A stretch of DNA of 64,000 nucleotides. Origin: Acidimicrobiales bacterium. GTDB taxonomy: Bacteria > Actinomycetota > Acidimicrobiia > Acidimicrobiales > JAUJNH01. The translations under genes and the position numbers were made by a program. Below are positions 8,834 through 18,491 of the stretch, in pieces. A model generated the notes under the pieces. The model was given only the letters and a program-made list of their open reading frames with translations, was not told the DNA's origin and searched no databases. Each line of letters begins with the position of its first letter. Position 1 is the first letter of the stretch. The DNA lies in the NCBI GenBank assembly GCA_030448245.1, contig JAUJNH010000001.1, forward strand, positions 62,001-126,000, in the 5' to 3' direction.

Positions 8834-10096
8834 TCAGTCTGGGCGGAAGGCGCCGGGACGGCGCAGGAAGTGGCGGTGCCAGCGGGCCGGCGTGGCGAGC
8901 GAGGCGCGGGGCTCGTCCTCGAACAGCCACCGGCCAAAGGCGCGGCGGGTCCAGCCCGTGGCCCCGGCCAGGCGGACGGCCAGCCGGATGCCCTTGCGGT
9001 GGGCTACGCCGTGGGTCGAGAGCAGGCCCGCCAGCCGGTTGTCGAGGGCGAGCCCCCGCCGGACGGCCTGCTCGTAGCGGCGGCCGGCGACCCACGGCTG
9101 GAGGGCGCCGGCGCCCACCACGGCCTCGGCGGCCAGCACGCCCGACTCCAGCGCCTGACCGATGCCCTCGCCGGTCATGGGGTCGGTGGCGCGGGCGGCG
9201 TCGCCCACGAAGAGCGCCCGTCCGCCGGCGGCGGTCAGGGGCGTCCGCTCGACGCGGGCCGGGATGGGCCAGGCCTTGTGGGGCGCCTCGGGACGGGCGT
9301 CCGGGCCGAGGACGGCGCGGATGTGGGGGCGGGCCAGGATCTGTGGCCACAGCTGGCTCATCCGCTTTCCCAGCGGCTCGGGGGCCCGCTTCGATCCCCG
9401 CTGCACGCCGTAGCCGACGTTCAGCCGTCCGTCGGGCAGCGGGAACGACCACACATAGCCCGGCAGCAGGTCCTCCTCGAACCACACCCACAGGCCCCGC
9501 TGGGCTTCGGGGCCGCCGCTGGCGAGGTACTGGCGGAACGCGTGCCACTCGCCCAGGTAGCCCTCGGGCTCGCCGGCCCCGCCCAGCAGGGCCTTGCGCA
9601 GCGGCGACCACATGCCGTCGGCGCCGATGGCATACCGGGCTCGGACGGTGCCGAGGCCGTCGACGGCCAGGTGCACGCACTCGCCTCCGGCCGGAACGGT
9701 CGCACCAGCCAGGGCGTGGCCGTCGTGCACCTTCACGCCGGCCGCCCTGGCCACGTCGAGCAGGGCAGCGTCGAGGTCGGCCCGGCGGGCCACGGCGGCG
9801 AAGGTGCCGGCATCGCCGCCCGCCGGCAGGGGCAGCTCGACCGTACGGCCGCTCGGCGAGCAGATGAACGTGCTGGCAACGGGATGCCACGAGGCCACGG
9901 CGTCAGGCCGCAGGCCGAGCGCCTCGAGATGGCGAAGGGCGCTGGTCGTCAGCCCGTCGCCGCAGCACTTGTCGCGGGGGAACGTGGCCTTGTCGACCAG
10001 CACCACGTCGCGGCCGGCCCGGGCCAGGGTGATGGCCGCGGCGCTGCCGGCCGGCCCGCCGCCGACGACCGCAACGTCGCAGTCGAGCGTGTTCAT
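8834..10096 (-). CDS. Geranylgeranyl reductase family flavoprotein
   Basis: A 420-residue FAD enzyme starting at ATG 10096. It has the N-terminal Rossmann motif DVAVVGGGPAGSAAA, the ATFPRDKCCGDGL segment typical of the geranylgeranyl reductase / electron-transfer flavoprotein-like group, and the second FAD motif with GRALFVGDAARATDPMTGEG. Members reduce double bonds of isoprenoid chains on chlorophyll, menaquinone or lipids; here menaquinone side-chain reduction is plausible but unproven. Its start overlaps the stop of the TIGR01777 gene by 4 bases, so the two are very likely translated together. Confidence 0.87.
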   Translation of the reverse strand: MNTLDCDVAVVGGGPAGSAAAITLARAGRDVVLVDKATFPRDKCCGDGLTTSALRHLEALGLRPDAVASWHPVASTFICSPSGRTVELPLPAGGDAGTFAAVARRADLDAALLDVARAAGVKVHDGHALAGATVPAGGECVHLAVDGLGTVRARYAIGADGMWSPLRKALLGGAGEPEGYLGEWHAFRQYLASGGPEAQRGLWVWFEEDLLPGYVWSFPLPDGRLNVGYGVQRGSKRAPEPLGKRMSQLWPQILARPHIRAVLGPDARPEAPHKAWPIPARVERTPLTAAGGRALFVGDAARATDPMTGEGIGQALESGVLAAEAVVGAGALQPWVAGRRYEQAVRRGLALDNRLAGLLSTHGVAHRKGIRLAVRLAGATGWTRRAFGRWLFEDEPRASLATPARWHRHFLRRPGAFRPD

Positions 10097-10995
10097 CGGC
10101 CCAGGATGTCGCGAAGGGCCACCTCGAGGGTGGGGTGGAGCCAGCGGAAGCCGTGCTCCTGCAGCTTGGCCGGAACGGCGCGCGTGCCCCCCAGCAGCAT
10201 CTCGCGCACCAGGTTCTCACCGAACAGGGCCTTGAGGGCGGCCGGAGGGGTCGGGACGAGCGTGGGCCGGTGCAGCAGCCGCCCCAGGGTCCTGGTGAAC
10301 TCGGCGTTGGTCACGGGCTCGGGCGCCGTGAGGTTGACGGGCCCCGACACCTCCTCGGCGGTGAGGCAGAACATGATCGCACCCACCTCGTCGGCCAGGC
10401 TGATCCAGGGGAGGTACTGCCGGCCCGAGCCGAGGCGCCCGCCGAGGCCCAGCTTGAACGGCGCCAGCTGCCTGGCCAGCACCCCGCCGGCGCTGCTCTG
10501 CACGATTCCCGAGCGCAGCAGGACGGTGCGGATGCCAGCCTCCTCGGCCGGCGCGGCGGCCTGCTCCCAGGCCATGACCACGTCGGTCAGGAAGCCGTGG
10601 CCGGGCGGGTCGGCCTCGGTCTTCTCGGTGTCACCGGTGTCGTAGCCGTACCAGCCGACGGCCGAGCCGCCGAGAAAGGCCCGCGGCAGGGGGTCGAGCT
10701 TGGCTGCGGTCTCGGCCAGGAGCCGGGTGGGCACGACCCTGCTGTCCAGCACCTCCTTGCGGCGCTCGGGCGTCCACTTCTTGTCGCCGATCCCGGCTCC
10801 GGCCAGGTTGACGAAGGCCTCGACGCCGCCCAGGTGGGCGGGATCCAGCTCGCCTCGCACCGGGTCCCACCGAACCTCGTCCCGACCATCCGCTGGTCGG
10901 CGGACCAGCCGCACGACCTCGTGCCCCTCGGACCGCAGCGCGGCCTGCAACCCCGTGCCGATAAGCCCGCTGCTCCCCGCGACCGCGACCTTCAT
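10093..10995 (-). CDS. TIGR01777-family NAD(P)-dependent epimerase-like protein
   Basis: A 300-residue extended-SDR protein from ATG 10995. It begins MKVAVAGSSGLIG, the NAD(P)-binding loop, and has the family signature FVNLAGAGIGDKKWTPERRKE, a GSAVGWYGYDTG segment with the active-site Tyr, and a C-terminal DUF1731-like end (GFRWLHPTLEVALRDIL). This family is related to E. coli YfcH and plant SulA-like proteins; the true substrate is unknown. It is the first gene of a two-gene unit with the geranylgeranyl-reductase-like flavoprotein. Confidence 0.88.
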   Translation of the reverse strand: MKVAVAGSSGLIGTGLQAALRSEGHEVVRLVRRPADGRDEVRWDPVRGELDPAHLGGVEAFVNLAGAGIGDKKWTPERRKEVLDSRVVPTRLLAETAAKLDPLPRAFLGGSAVGWYGYDTGDTEKTEADPPGHGFLTDVVMAWEQAAAPAEEAGIRTVLLRSGIVQSSAGGVLARQLAPFKLGLGGRLGSGRQYLPWISLADEVGAIMFCLTAEEVSGPVNLTAPEPVTNAEFTRTLGRLLHRPTLVPTPPAALKALFGENLVREMLLGGTRAVPAKLQEHGFRWLHPTLEVALRDILGR

Positions 10996-11031
10996 GCTCA
11001 GAGGCTCCCACGCCGGGACGCGGGAGCGGAA

Positions 11032-12852
11032 CTACCTCCTGGTCGTCGCCGACGACTCCGCGGCCTTCTTGGTGGTGGCGGTTGTCGGTGGTGGCGGCTT
11101 CGTGGTCGCCGTGGACGGAGCGGTCCCCGGCTTGGTGGTGGTGGAGTTCGCGTCCGGTGTCTGCTCGCCGGCGCAGTTCTGGCCCTCGTCGGGCCGGTAC
11201 TGGGCCTTGGTGGAGTCGTTGGCGACCCGCCCGTCGAGGAAGGTGCGTTGGCGCTTGGTGATGTAGACGGTGCACTTTCCGTTGGGCACGGTGTCCTGGC
11301 CGTTGGCCTTCACCTCGACCCACTTGGTGGAGTAGAGCGTGACCCGGATCTCGGTGGCCGTGTAGGTGGGCCAGATCATGACCCCGTAGGGCGAGGGGTT
11401 CTTGATGACGAGGTCGGGGTGGGGGAAGCCGAGCGTCGCCTCGCGGCCCTTCGGGTACCGGCTGATGGGCAGGCTGTGGCTCTGGTACTCGCCGAACTCC
11501 AGGCCGGCGAACCAGGCGGCGTTGAACAGGGTGGTGGCGAACTGGCTGACCCCGCCGCCCACGTCCTCCTCGAAGCGGCCCTCGGCGATGACCTTGTCGA
11601 TGACGAAGCCCTTCTCGAGGGTGCGCTTGCCGACGAACTCGTTGATGGAGAACGACTGGCCCGGCGGGATGACCTGGCCCCTCACGATGTCGGCGATCCG
11701 GTGGATGTTCTTCACCCGGGGCGCACAGCACGGGTGCTTCGTCGGGAAGGTGGAGACCTGCTCCTTGATCCCCAGGCTGGCGGCCCGCTCGTTGGTGAGC
11801 TTCGGCTGCTTGTCGACCAGGGTCAGGCTGAGCGGGCCGTCGGGTCGCTTGAAGATCGCCTCGGCCACCAGCTTCCCGGCCTCGGGGCCGCAGCAGCCTC
11901 GGCCCGGGCCGCCAGGCACCAGGGTGATGATGTTGTTGCCCTCCACCTTGAAGGTGGGCTCGACCGCCTGGGTGCCAGCCCTGGCCAAGGCTCGCTCGGC
12001 TGCGGCGGCAGCCTCCTTCTCGTCCGCCCGCAGCTCGAGCGCGGCCGCTCCGGGTTCCGACGAAAGCAGGCCGCGCAGCGTGCCGGACGACAGCGAGCCG
12101 GTGTCGGACTCGGCCACGAGCGGCAGGGGCTTGGCCACCAGGGCCTCGGCCCGCCGGGCCAGGGCGTCGGCATCGGCCTTGGTGAAGCGAGGGGCCAGCC
12201 CGCCCCGCCGGGCCTTGACCCTGATCGGCGTGCCCTGCGCGGCCGCCTTGCGCAGGTCGTCGGCCAGCTCGTTGGCGTCGATGCCCTCGCCGGCCTTGCC
12301 GGCCACGCCGACGAACTTGCCCGTCTTGTCCAGCTTGATCGAGGCCTCGGTGGGGGGGTCCTCGCCCCTCCTGCCCTTCTCGGCCACCAGCCGCTCGACG
12401 GCCTCCCCGTCGACCGAGAGTGCCAGCTCGCTCCGCCGGGTCGAACCGAAGGAGCCGAGCCACGACCACCAGCGGCCCGGCAGCGAGCCCCCGCGGCCGA
12501 CGCTCATGACCTGGTCGCCGGTGGCCACCGGGTCCACCCGCAGCCCGATCGAGCCGGCGTCGGTGTCGAAGCCACCACCGGACCCGTCCGAGACCAGCAC
12601 CGCCGTGGTCGCGTAGCGCTTGTCCACCTCCTCGAGCACCTCGGCCAGCTCGGCTCTCGATGCCGACGAGACGTCGCGGCCGCCCACGCTCACGTTCCGG
12701 GCCACCTGGCCTGCGTGGGTCGCCTGGTCGGCCGCGTACCCCAGCATCGACACCAGGAGGACGACGCCGAGCGCGCCAGCCACCACGAGCGCCGCGACCC
12801 GGGGGTCCCGCAACCGCTTGGCGACACGCAGGCGATCGCCGAACCTGGGCAT
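11032..12852 (-). CDS. VanW-family, G5-like exported protein
   Basis: A 606-residue protein from ATG 12852. A single membrane helix lies at about residues 19-38 (VAALVVAGALGVVLLVSMLG). The middle holds repeated peptidoglycan-binding-4-like regions, then a VanW domain around residues 390-510 with the PPGQSFSINEFVG and GGGVSQFATTLFNAAWFAG signatures. The tail after about 540 is Thr/Pro/Lys rich and likely spans the wall. VanW proteins are found in glycopeptide resistance clusters and as wall-associated proteins of many Gram-positives, function unknown. It is divergent from the response-regulator gene. Confidence 0.85.
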   Translation of the reverse strand: MPRFGDRLRVAKRLRDPRVAALVVAGALGVVLLVSMLGYAADQATHAGQVARNVSVGGRDVSSASRAELAEVLEEVDKRYATTAVLVSDGSGGGFDTDAGSIGLRVDPVATGDQVMSVGRGGSLPGRWWSWLGSFGSTRRSELALSVDGEAVERLVAEKGRRGEDPPTEASIKLDKTGKFVGVAGKAGEGIDANELADDLRKAAAQGTPIRVKARRGGLAPRFTKADADALARRAEALVAKPLPLVAESDTGSLSSGTLRGLLSSEPGAAALELRADEKEAAAAAERALARAGTQAVEPTFKVEGNNIITLVPGGPGRGCCGPEAGKLVAEAIFKRPDGPLSLTLVDKQPKLTNERAASLGIKEQVSTFPTKHPCCAPRVKNIHRIADIVRGQVIPPGQSFSINEFVGKRTLEKGFVIDKVIAEGRFEEDVGGGVSQFATTLFNAAWFAGLEFGEYQSHSLPISRYPKGREATLGFPHPDLVIKNPSPYGVMIWPTYTATEIRVTLYSTKWVEVKANGQDTVPNGKCTVYITKRQRTFLDGRVANDSTKAQYRPDEGQNCAGEQTPDANSTTTKPGTAPSTATTKPPPPTTATTKKAAESSATTRR

Positions 12853-12976
12853 GACCGGCACAGGATCGCGCAGTTGTGCGACATTCAGGCGGCACCGCGG
12901 TAGCAACCTCGGGCTCTGCCCGCCACGGGGTCGCGTTACCGTTTCCTGCTGTGGGTCCTCGCGCTGGCGGTGTGCC

Positions 12977-13351
12977 ATGACGAACCGGCCCATCAAGGTC
13001 GTGCTGGTCGACGACGAGCCCGACCTGCTCCTGCTGCTCGGCATCCGCTTCGACCTCGAGCCGGACCTCGAGGTGGTCGGCACGGCCGGGAACGGCGCCG
13101 AGGCGCTCGAGGTGGCCCACCGGGTCGCCCCGGACCTCGTCGTGATGGACCTCCTGATGCCCGGCACCGACGGGTTCGAGGCCATCGCACGGTTGCGCGA
13201 GGAGCTGCCGGACCTGCCGATCGTCGCCTACTCGGCAGTGATCTCAGAGCTGTCGCTGAAGCAGGTCGAGCGCCACCGGGTGCCGTTGGTGCTGAAGCAG
13301 GGCGACTCGGCGCCCTTGATCGACGTGATCCGCGAGACGGCGGCCGGCTAG
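12977..13351 (+). CDS. Stand-alone response regulator receiver protein
   Basis: A 124-residue single receiver domain from ATG 12977. It keeps the acidic pair in VLVDDEPD, the phosphoacceptor Asp58 in [12 protein letters not shown], and the conserved Lys107 near the end of strand five (LVLKQGDS). There is no output domain, so it acts through a partner protein, like CheY or Spo0F. No kinase is next to it. Its stop overlaps the stop of pckG by 4 bases in a convergent arrangement. Confidence 0.88.
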   Translation: MTNRPIKVVLVDDEPDLLLLLGIRFDLEPDLEVVGTAGNGAEALEVAHRVAPDLVVMDLLMPGTDGFEAIARLREELPDLPIVAYSAVISELSLKQVERHRVPLVLKQGDSAPLIDVIRETAAG

Positions 13352-15153
13352 TCGAGGCGTCGGGAGAGAGCCTCGACCTCGGCCCGTAGCTCGGCCGGCA
13401 CCCGGTCGCCGAACATGGCGAAGTGGCTCTCGATGCCCGGCACCTCGGCCCGCCACTCCTCGACGTCGACCCGCAGCAGCTCCTCCAGGTCGGCCCTCGG
13501 CAGGTCGAGCCCGTCGAGGTCGAGCCCGCCGTCGACGGCGGGCACCAGGCCGATCGGCGTCTCGACGGCGGCACCCTCACCCTTCAGGCGGTGGCAGACC
13601 CACTCCAGCACCCGGCTGTTCTCCCCGAAGCCCGGCCACAGCCACCGGCCGTCGGCCGCCTTGCGGAACCAGTTGACGTAGAAGATCTTGGGCAGCTTCT
13701 CGCGGTCGGCCGACCGTCCGACCTCGAGCCAGTGGGCAAAGTAGTCGGCCATGTTGTAGCCACAGAACGGGAGCATGGCGAAGGGGTCCCGGCGGAGGTC
13801 GCCCACTGCGCCGGCCGCGGCCGCGGTGGTCTCTGAGGACATGATCGAGCCCAGGAACACGCCGTGCTCCCAGTCGAACGACTGGGAGACGAGGGGCACG
13901 ACACCGGCCCGGCGCCCGCCGAACAGGATCGCGTCGATCGGCACGCCGTCGGGGTCCTCCCACTCGGCTGCGATGGCAGGGTCCTGGGCCGCGGGGGCGG
14001 TGAAGCGGGCGTTGGCGTGGGCAGCCGGGGTGCCGGTGGACGGCGTCCAGTCCTGTCCCTTCCAGTCGACGAGGTGGGCCGGCGGCTCGTCGGTGAGCCC
14101 TTCCCACCAGACGTCGCCGTCGTCGGTCCTGGCCACGTTGGTGAAGATGCAGTTGCCGGCGAGCGTGAGGATGGCGTTGGGGTTGGTGGCGGGCGACGTC
14201 CCGGGAGCGACGCCGAAGAAGCCGGCCTCCGGGTTGATGGCCCGCAGGCGCCCGTCCGAACCGAACTTCATCCAGCAGATGTCGTCGCCCACGGTCTCGA
14301 CCTTCCAGCCGGGCAAGGTGGGCACGAGCATGGCCAGGTTGGTCTTGCCGCAGGCCGACGGGAACGCCCCGGTCACGTAGCGGGTCTCGCCCTCGGGGCT
14401 CGTCAGCTTGAGGATGAGCATGTGCTCGGCCAGCCACCCGTCGTCGCGGGCCATGACCGAGGCGATGCGCAGGGCGAAGCACTTCTTGCCCAGCAGGGCG
14501 TTGCCGCCGTAGCCCGAGCCGTAGCTCCAGATCTCTCGGCTCTCGGGGAAGTGCGCGATGTACTTGTTCTCGGCGTCGCAGGGCCACGGCACGTCCGACC
14601 GCCCGTCGGCGAGTGGAAAGCCGACCGAGTGGACGCAGGGGACGAAGGCCGCGTCGTCGCCGAGCACCTCGAGGGCGCCGCGGCCCATGCGGGTCATGAT
14701 CCGCATGCTCACCACGACGTAGGGGGAGTCGGTGATCTGCACGCCGATGTGGGCGATGGAGGATCCCAGCGGGCCCATCGAGAAGGGCACGACGTACAGG
14801 GTGCGGCCGGCCATGGCCCCCCGGTAGAGGTCGGTGAGGACCTGCTTCACCTCGTCGGGTTGGCGCCAGTTGTTGGTGGGACCGGCGTCCGCCTCCCGCT
14901 CGGAGCAGATGAAGGTGCGGTCCTCGACTCGGGCCACGTCTTCGGGGTCCGAGCGGGCCAGGTAGGAGCTGGGCCGCTTCGCGTCCGAGAGCCGCTCGAA
15001 GGTGCCGGACTCGACCATCCGCCGGCAGAGGTCGTCGTACTCCTCGGCCGTCCCGTCGCACCACAGGACCTGGTCGGGCTGGAGGATCTCGGCCCACTCC
15101 TCGACCCACGCGAGCAGCCCGGCGTTGGTGGTCAACGGGGTCGCGGAGCTCAC
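13348..15153 (-). CDS. pckG: Phosphoenolpyruvate carboxykinase (GTP)
   Basis: A 601-residue protein from GTG 15153. It converts oxaloacetate and GTP to phosphoenolpyruvate and CO2, the entry step of gluconeogenesis. GTP-type features are present: the P-loop with the reactive cysteine (FPSACGKTN, residues 264-272), the substrate region [11 protein letters not shown], and the Mn-binding HMLILKL area. Length fits the roughly 600-residue GTP class, not the ATP class. A TAGAGT hexamer 7 bases upstream of the GTG and the absence of a ribosome site suggest a leaderless message. Confidence 0.95.
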   Translation of the reverse strand: MSSATPLTTNAGLLAWVEEWAEILQPDQVLWCDGTAEEYDDLCRRMVESGTFERLSDAKRPSSYLARSDPEDVARVEDRTFICSEREADAGPTNNWRQPDEVKQVLTDLYRGAMAGRTLYVVPFSMGPLGSSIAHIGVQITDSPYVVVSMRIMTRMGRGALEVLGDDAAFVPCVHSVGFPLADGRSDVPWPCDAENKYIAHFPESREIWSYGSGYGGNALLGKKCFALRIASVMARDDGWLAEHMLILKLTSPEGETRYVTGAFPSACGKTNLAMLVPTLPGWKVETVGDDICWMKFGSDGRLRAINPEAGFFGVAPGTSPATNPNAILTLAGNCIFTNVARTDDGDVWWEGLTDEPPAHLVDWKGQDWTPSTGTPAAHANARFTAPAAQDPAIAAEWEDPDGVPIDAILFGGRRAGVVPLVSQSFDWEHGVFLGSIMSSETTAAAAGAVGDLRRDPFAMLPFCGYNMADYFAHWLEVGRSADREKLPKIFYVNWFRKAADGRWLWPGFGENSRVLEWVCHRLKGEGAAVETPIGLVPAVDGGLDLDGLDLPRADLEELLRVDVEEWRAEVPGIESHFAMFGDRVPAELRAEVEALSRRLD

Positions 15154-15160
15154 CGCAGAA

Positions 15161-15166
15161 ACTCTA
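15161..15166 (-). promoter_or_regulatory. Candidate -10 element placing pckG transcription start at its GTG
   Basis: On the minus strand TAGAGT (TANNNT pattern) lies 7 bases before the pckG GTG and no purine-rich ribosome site is seen between. This spacing is typical of leaderless actinobacterial transcripts. No clear -35 was found. Confidence 0.4.
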
Positions 15167-15189
15167 GGTTTGCCCCCGGATCTTCCTGG

Positions 15190-15435
15190 TCAGGTGCCGT
15201 CAAAGGCGCCGGGCGGAGGCGTGGGGCTGCCCATGTCGACCTCGGCACCGGTCCGGATCCTGGTGGCGCGGCCCTTGTCGTCGAGGTCGAAGACCACCCG
15301 CTGCCCCTGGCGCAGCATGCGGAAGATCGAGCCGGCCAGCGCCGAGGGCGCCAGCGGCACCTCTCGGCGGTCGGTGTCGGTGACCACGGCTCCCACACCC
15401 GTCCCCGGGTCGTACGCCTTCACCACGCCTTGCAC
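15190..15435 (-). CDS. Cold-shock-like OB-fold small protein
   Basis: An 81-residue protein from GTG 15435. It reads MQGVVKAYDPGTGVGAVVTD, then VPLAPSALAGSIFRMLRQGQ and VVFDLDDKGRATRIRTG, which follows the five-strand layout of cold-shock domains (GxVKxF..GxGF, then FR.L..GQ.V.F). The aromatic RNP1/RNP2 residues are mostly missing, so nucleic-acid binding may be weak or altered. It is divergent from thiL, with only 26 bases between the two starts. Confidence 0.6.
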   Translation of the reverse strand: MQGVVKAYDPGTGVGAVVTDTDRREVPLAPSALAGSIFRMLRQGQRVVFDLDDKGRATRIRTGAEVDMGSPTPPPGAFDGT

Positions 15436-15461
15436 GATCCGGACGGTAGCGTCGGCCGGCG

Positions 15462-16346
15462 GTGACCGGCGAGTTCGCAGCGCTCGGCCGGCTCCTCGGG
15501 CGGCTCGGGCCGGCGGCGGCCGGGGAGGTGGGGGCCGGCGACGACGCCGCGGTGCTGGCCGGCGGGGTCGTGGTGGCGGTCGACCCCGTGGTCGAAGGGG
15601 TCCACTTCCTGCGCTCGCTGACCACCCTGGCCGACGCGGGCTGGAAGGCGCTGGCCCGAAACGTGAGCGACGTGGCCGCCATGGGCGCCGAGCCCTGGTG
15701 CTGCGTGGCCTCGGTGGTGGGGGCCGCCGAGGACGACCTGGAGCACCTGTACGACGGCCTCCTGGCTGCGGCCTCGCACTGGTCCTGCCCGGTGGTCGGC
15801 GGCGACCTGGCTGCGGGTCCCGGGCTGGTGCTGACGGTGACGGCCCTCGGGCGCCTGCCCACGGGGGCCGGGCCACTGCTGCGCTCGGGGGCCCGGCCCG
15901 GTGACGGCGTGTACGTCAGCGCGCCGCTGGGCCGGGGGGCGGCAGGGCTGCGGGCGCTGCGAGCGGGCCGTGGAACGGGCTCGCCGGCGGCGGCCTGGTA
16001 CGCCCGCCCGGCACCGTCGGTCGAGGTGGCGCGAGCCGCCCGCTCGGCCGGCGCCACCGCCGCCATCGACATCAGCGACGGGCTCGTCCAGGACCTCGAC
16101 CACCTGGGCGTGGCCTCAGGGGTGGGGTTCCGTCTCGACGACGTGCCGGTGGCTGAAGGGGCCACCCAGGAGGACGCGTTGCACGGCGGTGACGAGTACC
16201 ACCTCGCCTTTTGCTGCCCAGACCCGACCGCCGGCGGGCCGGAGGTGCCCGGCATCCGCATCGGCACCTGCACCGCCGACCCGGGCGAGCGCACGTTCCG
16301 GGGCGCGCCGGTCACGGTGGCCGGCGGGTGGGAGCACACGCTCTGA
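15462..16346 (+). CDS. thiL: Thiamine-monophosphate kinase
   Basis: A 294-residue protein from GTG 15462. It phosphorylates thiamine monophosphate to the active diphosphate. AIR-synthase-type metal and ATP sites are visible: GAGDDAAVL near the N-terminus, [32 protein letters not shown], and the later [14 protein letters not shown]. It is followed 28 bases later by thiD, so the pair forms a small thiamine operon. Confidence 0.9.
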   Translation: MTGEFAALGRLLGRLGPAAAGEVGAGDDAAVLAGGVVVAVDPVVEGVHFLRSLTTLADAGWKALARNVSDVAAMGAEPWCCVASVVGAAEDDLEHLYDGLLAAASHWSCPVVGGDLAAGPGLVLTVTALGRLPTGAGPLLRSGARPGDGVYVSAPLGRGAAGLRALRAGRGTGSPAAAWYARPAPSVEVARAARSAGATAAIDISDGLVQDLDHLGVASGVGFRLDDVPVAEGATQEDALHGGDEYHLAFCCPDPTAGGPEVPGIRIGTCTADPGERTFRGAPVTVAGGWEHTL

Positions 16347-16374
16347 GCCAGAGAAGTCGCCAGGCTGGACGACA

Positions 16375-17181
16375 ATGGTGGCCTTGGCCTCCGCCCGCCG
16401 ACCCGTCGCCCTGAGCATCGCCGGCACCGACTCGGGCGGCGGCGCGGGCGTGTTCGCCGACCTGAAGACGTTCGAGGCGCACGGGGTGTGGGGCACGGCG
16501 GCGGTGGTGGCCGTGACCGCCCAGAACACGCTCGGGGTCCAGGAGTTCGAGGTGCTGCCGGCGTCGCTGGTCCGGGCCCAGGTGGCCAGCGTCGCCACGG
16601 ACATCGGCGTGCAGGGGGCGAAGACGGGGATGTTGGCCAGCGCCGAGCTGGTGGGGGCCGTGGCCGCCGCCGTGGCCGACCACCTGGCCCGGGTGCCGCT
16701 CGTGGTGGACACCGTGTTCGTCTCCAAGCACGGCGACACGCTCCTGGCCGACGACGCCGTGGGCGCGCTGCGCCACGACCTGCTGCCGCTGGCCGCGCTC
16801 GTCACCCCGAACCTGCCGGAGGCGGCAGCCCTCGTCGGCTTCGAGGTGGACAGCGTCGACGCCATGGAGGAGGCGGCCCGGGTGCTGGTCGCCGCGGGCG
16901 CCGCGGCCGCGCTCGTGAAGGGAGGCCACCTGGCCGGCGACCGCTCGCCCGACTGCCTCCTGGTCGCCGGAGGCCAGCCGGTCTGGCTCGAGGGCGCTCG
17001 GGTGCCGGGCCGCCACACCCACGGGACGGGGTGCGCGCTGTCGGCGGCCTGCGCAGCCCGCCTGGCCCGGGGCGAGCCGATCGAGGCCGCGGTCAGGGGA
17101 GCCAAGGCGTTCGTGACCCGGGCCATCGAGCACGGGGTCGAGCTGGGCGGTGGCGTCGGGCCCGTCGACCCGACGGGCTGA
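16375..17181 (+). CDS. thiD: Hydroxymethylpyrimidine / phosphomethylpyrimidine kinase
   Basis: A 268-residue ribokinase-fold protein from ATG 16375. It phosphorylates HMP and HMP-P to make the pyrimidine half of thiamine. Recognisable stretches are [21 protein letters not shown] at the N-terminus, [25 protein letters not shown] and the anion-hole/catalytic-base motif [12 protein letters not shown]. It follows thiL and is separated from the SWIM-domain gene by 5 bases, so the thiamine genes may read through into the next cluster. Confidence 0.93.
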   Translation: MVALASARRPVALSIAGTDSGGGAGVFADLKTFEAHGVWGTAAVVAVTAQNTLGVQEFEVLPASLVRAQVASVATDIGVQGAKTGMLASAELVGAVAAAVADHLARVPLVVDTVFVSKHGDTLLADDAVGALRHDLLPLAALVTPNLPEAAALVGFEVDSVDAMEEAARVLVAAGAAAALVKGGHLAGDRSPDCLLVAGGQPVWLEGARVPGRHTHGTGCALSAACAARLARGEPIEAAVRGAKAFVTRAIEHGVELGGGVGPVDPTG

Positions 17182-17186
17182 GCCCG

Positions 17187-18491
17187 GTGGACGAAGCCGA
17201 CGCCCTGGCGCTGGCGCCCGACGACCCCAGCCGGAGCGCCGCCCGCGGCCTGGCCGTGCCCAGCCGGTGGGACGGGGCCGGCCAGGACCCGGAGGCGGCC
17301 TGGGGCCGGGTGCGGGGCAGTGGCCGCGAGCCGTACCGGGTGACGCTCGACCTGGCGGGCGAGCCGGCGTGGACGTGCTCGTGCCCGTCGCGCAAACAGC
17401 CCTGCAAGCACGCCCTCGGCCTGCTGCTGCTCTCGGTCCGCGGCCTGCTCGCCGCTGGACCCCGCCCCGCCGAGGTGGACGAGTGGCTGGCGGGCCGGGC
17501 CGAGCGGCAGGCAAAGGCGGCAGCGAAGGCCGACCGGGCCCGAAGCGGCGAGGTGGCCGACCCGGCCGCCCAGGAGCGGCGCCGGGCCCGGCGCCACGCC
17601 AACGTCGAGGCCGGCATCCTCGACCTCGAGCGCTGGCTCGACGACCTGGTGCGGGGTGGCCTCGCCGCCGCCCAGGCCCGCTCGTGGGCCAGCTGGGACG
17701 AGGCCGGCGCCCGCCTCGTCGACGCCCAGGCCCCCGGCCTGGCCGGCCGGGTGCGCGCCCTGGGTCGCGCCGCCCACTCGGGACCGGGGTGGCCCGATCG
17801 CCTGCTGGCCCAGCTCGGGCTGCTCCACCTGGTGCTCGAGGGGTGGCGCCACCTGGACCAGCTGCCGCCGGAGCTGGCGACCGAGGTGCGGACCCAGGTC
17901 GGCTTCCCGACGGCCCGCGCCGACGTCGTGGCCACGGTTCCGGTGCGCGACCGCTGGGACGTGGTGGCGGCCGTGATCTCGGACGACGGCATTCTCGCCA
18001 CCCGGAGGGTCTGGTTGCGGGGCCGATCCGTCGGCGGCTGGGCCCTGCTCCTCGACACCGGCCCGAGCGGCGCCACCTTCGACGCCGAGGTGGTGGTCGG
18101 CACCACCCTCGAGGCCGACGTGCACCGCTACCCCGGAGCCGGCGGTCGGCGCGCCCTGGTCGGCGCCCGCCACGCCGACGCCACCCGGATCGACCAGCTC
18201 GACGGGAGCGAGGTCGCCGACGTGCTGGCGGCCGATGCCCTCGCTCTGGCCGCCAGTCCCTGGGTGCCGCAGACGCCGGTCTGCCTCGGCTCGGTCGTCC
18301 CCCTGTGCGACGGTGCCGCGTGGTTCGCGGTGGACGGCCGGGGCGACGGGCTCCCCCTCGACCGGCCGGCGTGGGACGTCCTCGCCCTCTCCGGCGGGCA
18401 CCCGGTGGTCGTGGTCGGCGAGTGGGACGGCCACCACCTCGTCCCGCTGTCCTGCTTCGCCGACGGCCGCCTGTGGTCGGTGACTGGATGA
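17187..18491 (+). CDS. SWIM zinc-finger family protein
   Basis: A 434-residue protein from GTG 17187. Residues 60-85 hold the SWIM zinc motif CxCxnCxH in [21 protein letters not shown]. The rest is an alpha-helical region with long charged helices ([14 protein letters not shown]) and a beta-rich C-terminal half without known motifs. In many bacteria, SWIM proteins of this type lie beside DUF5691, a MoxR ATPase, DUF5682 and a VWA protein; a similar group is the E. coli yehL/M/P/Q set. The SWIM stop overlaps the DUF5691 ATG by 4 bases. Confidence 0.85.
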   Translation: MDEADALALAPDDPSRSAARGLAVPSRWDGAGQDPEAAWGRVRGSGREPYRVTLDLAGEPAWTCSCPSRKQPCKHALGLLLLSVRGLLAAGPRPAEVDEWLAGRAERQAKAAAKADRARSGEVADPAAQERRRARRHANVEAGILDLERWLDDLVRGGLAAAQARSWASWDEAGARLVDAQAPGLAGRVRALGRAAHSGPGWPDRLLAQLGLLHLVLEGWRHLDQLPPELATEVRTQVGFPTARADVVATVPVRDRWDVVAAVISDDGILATRRVWLRGRSVGGWALLLDTGPSGATFDAEVVVGTTLEADVHRYPGAGGRRALVGARHADATRIDQLDGSEVADVLAADALALAASPWVPQTPVCLGSVVPLCDGAAWFAVDGRGDGLPLDRPAWDVLALSGGHPVVVVGEWDGHHLVPLSCFADGRLWSVTG

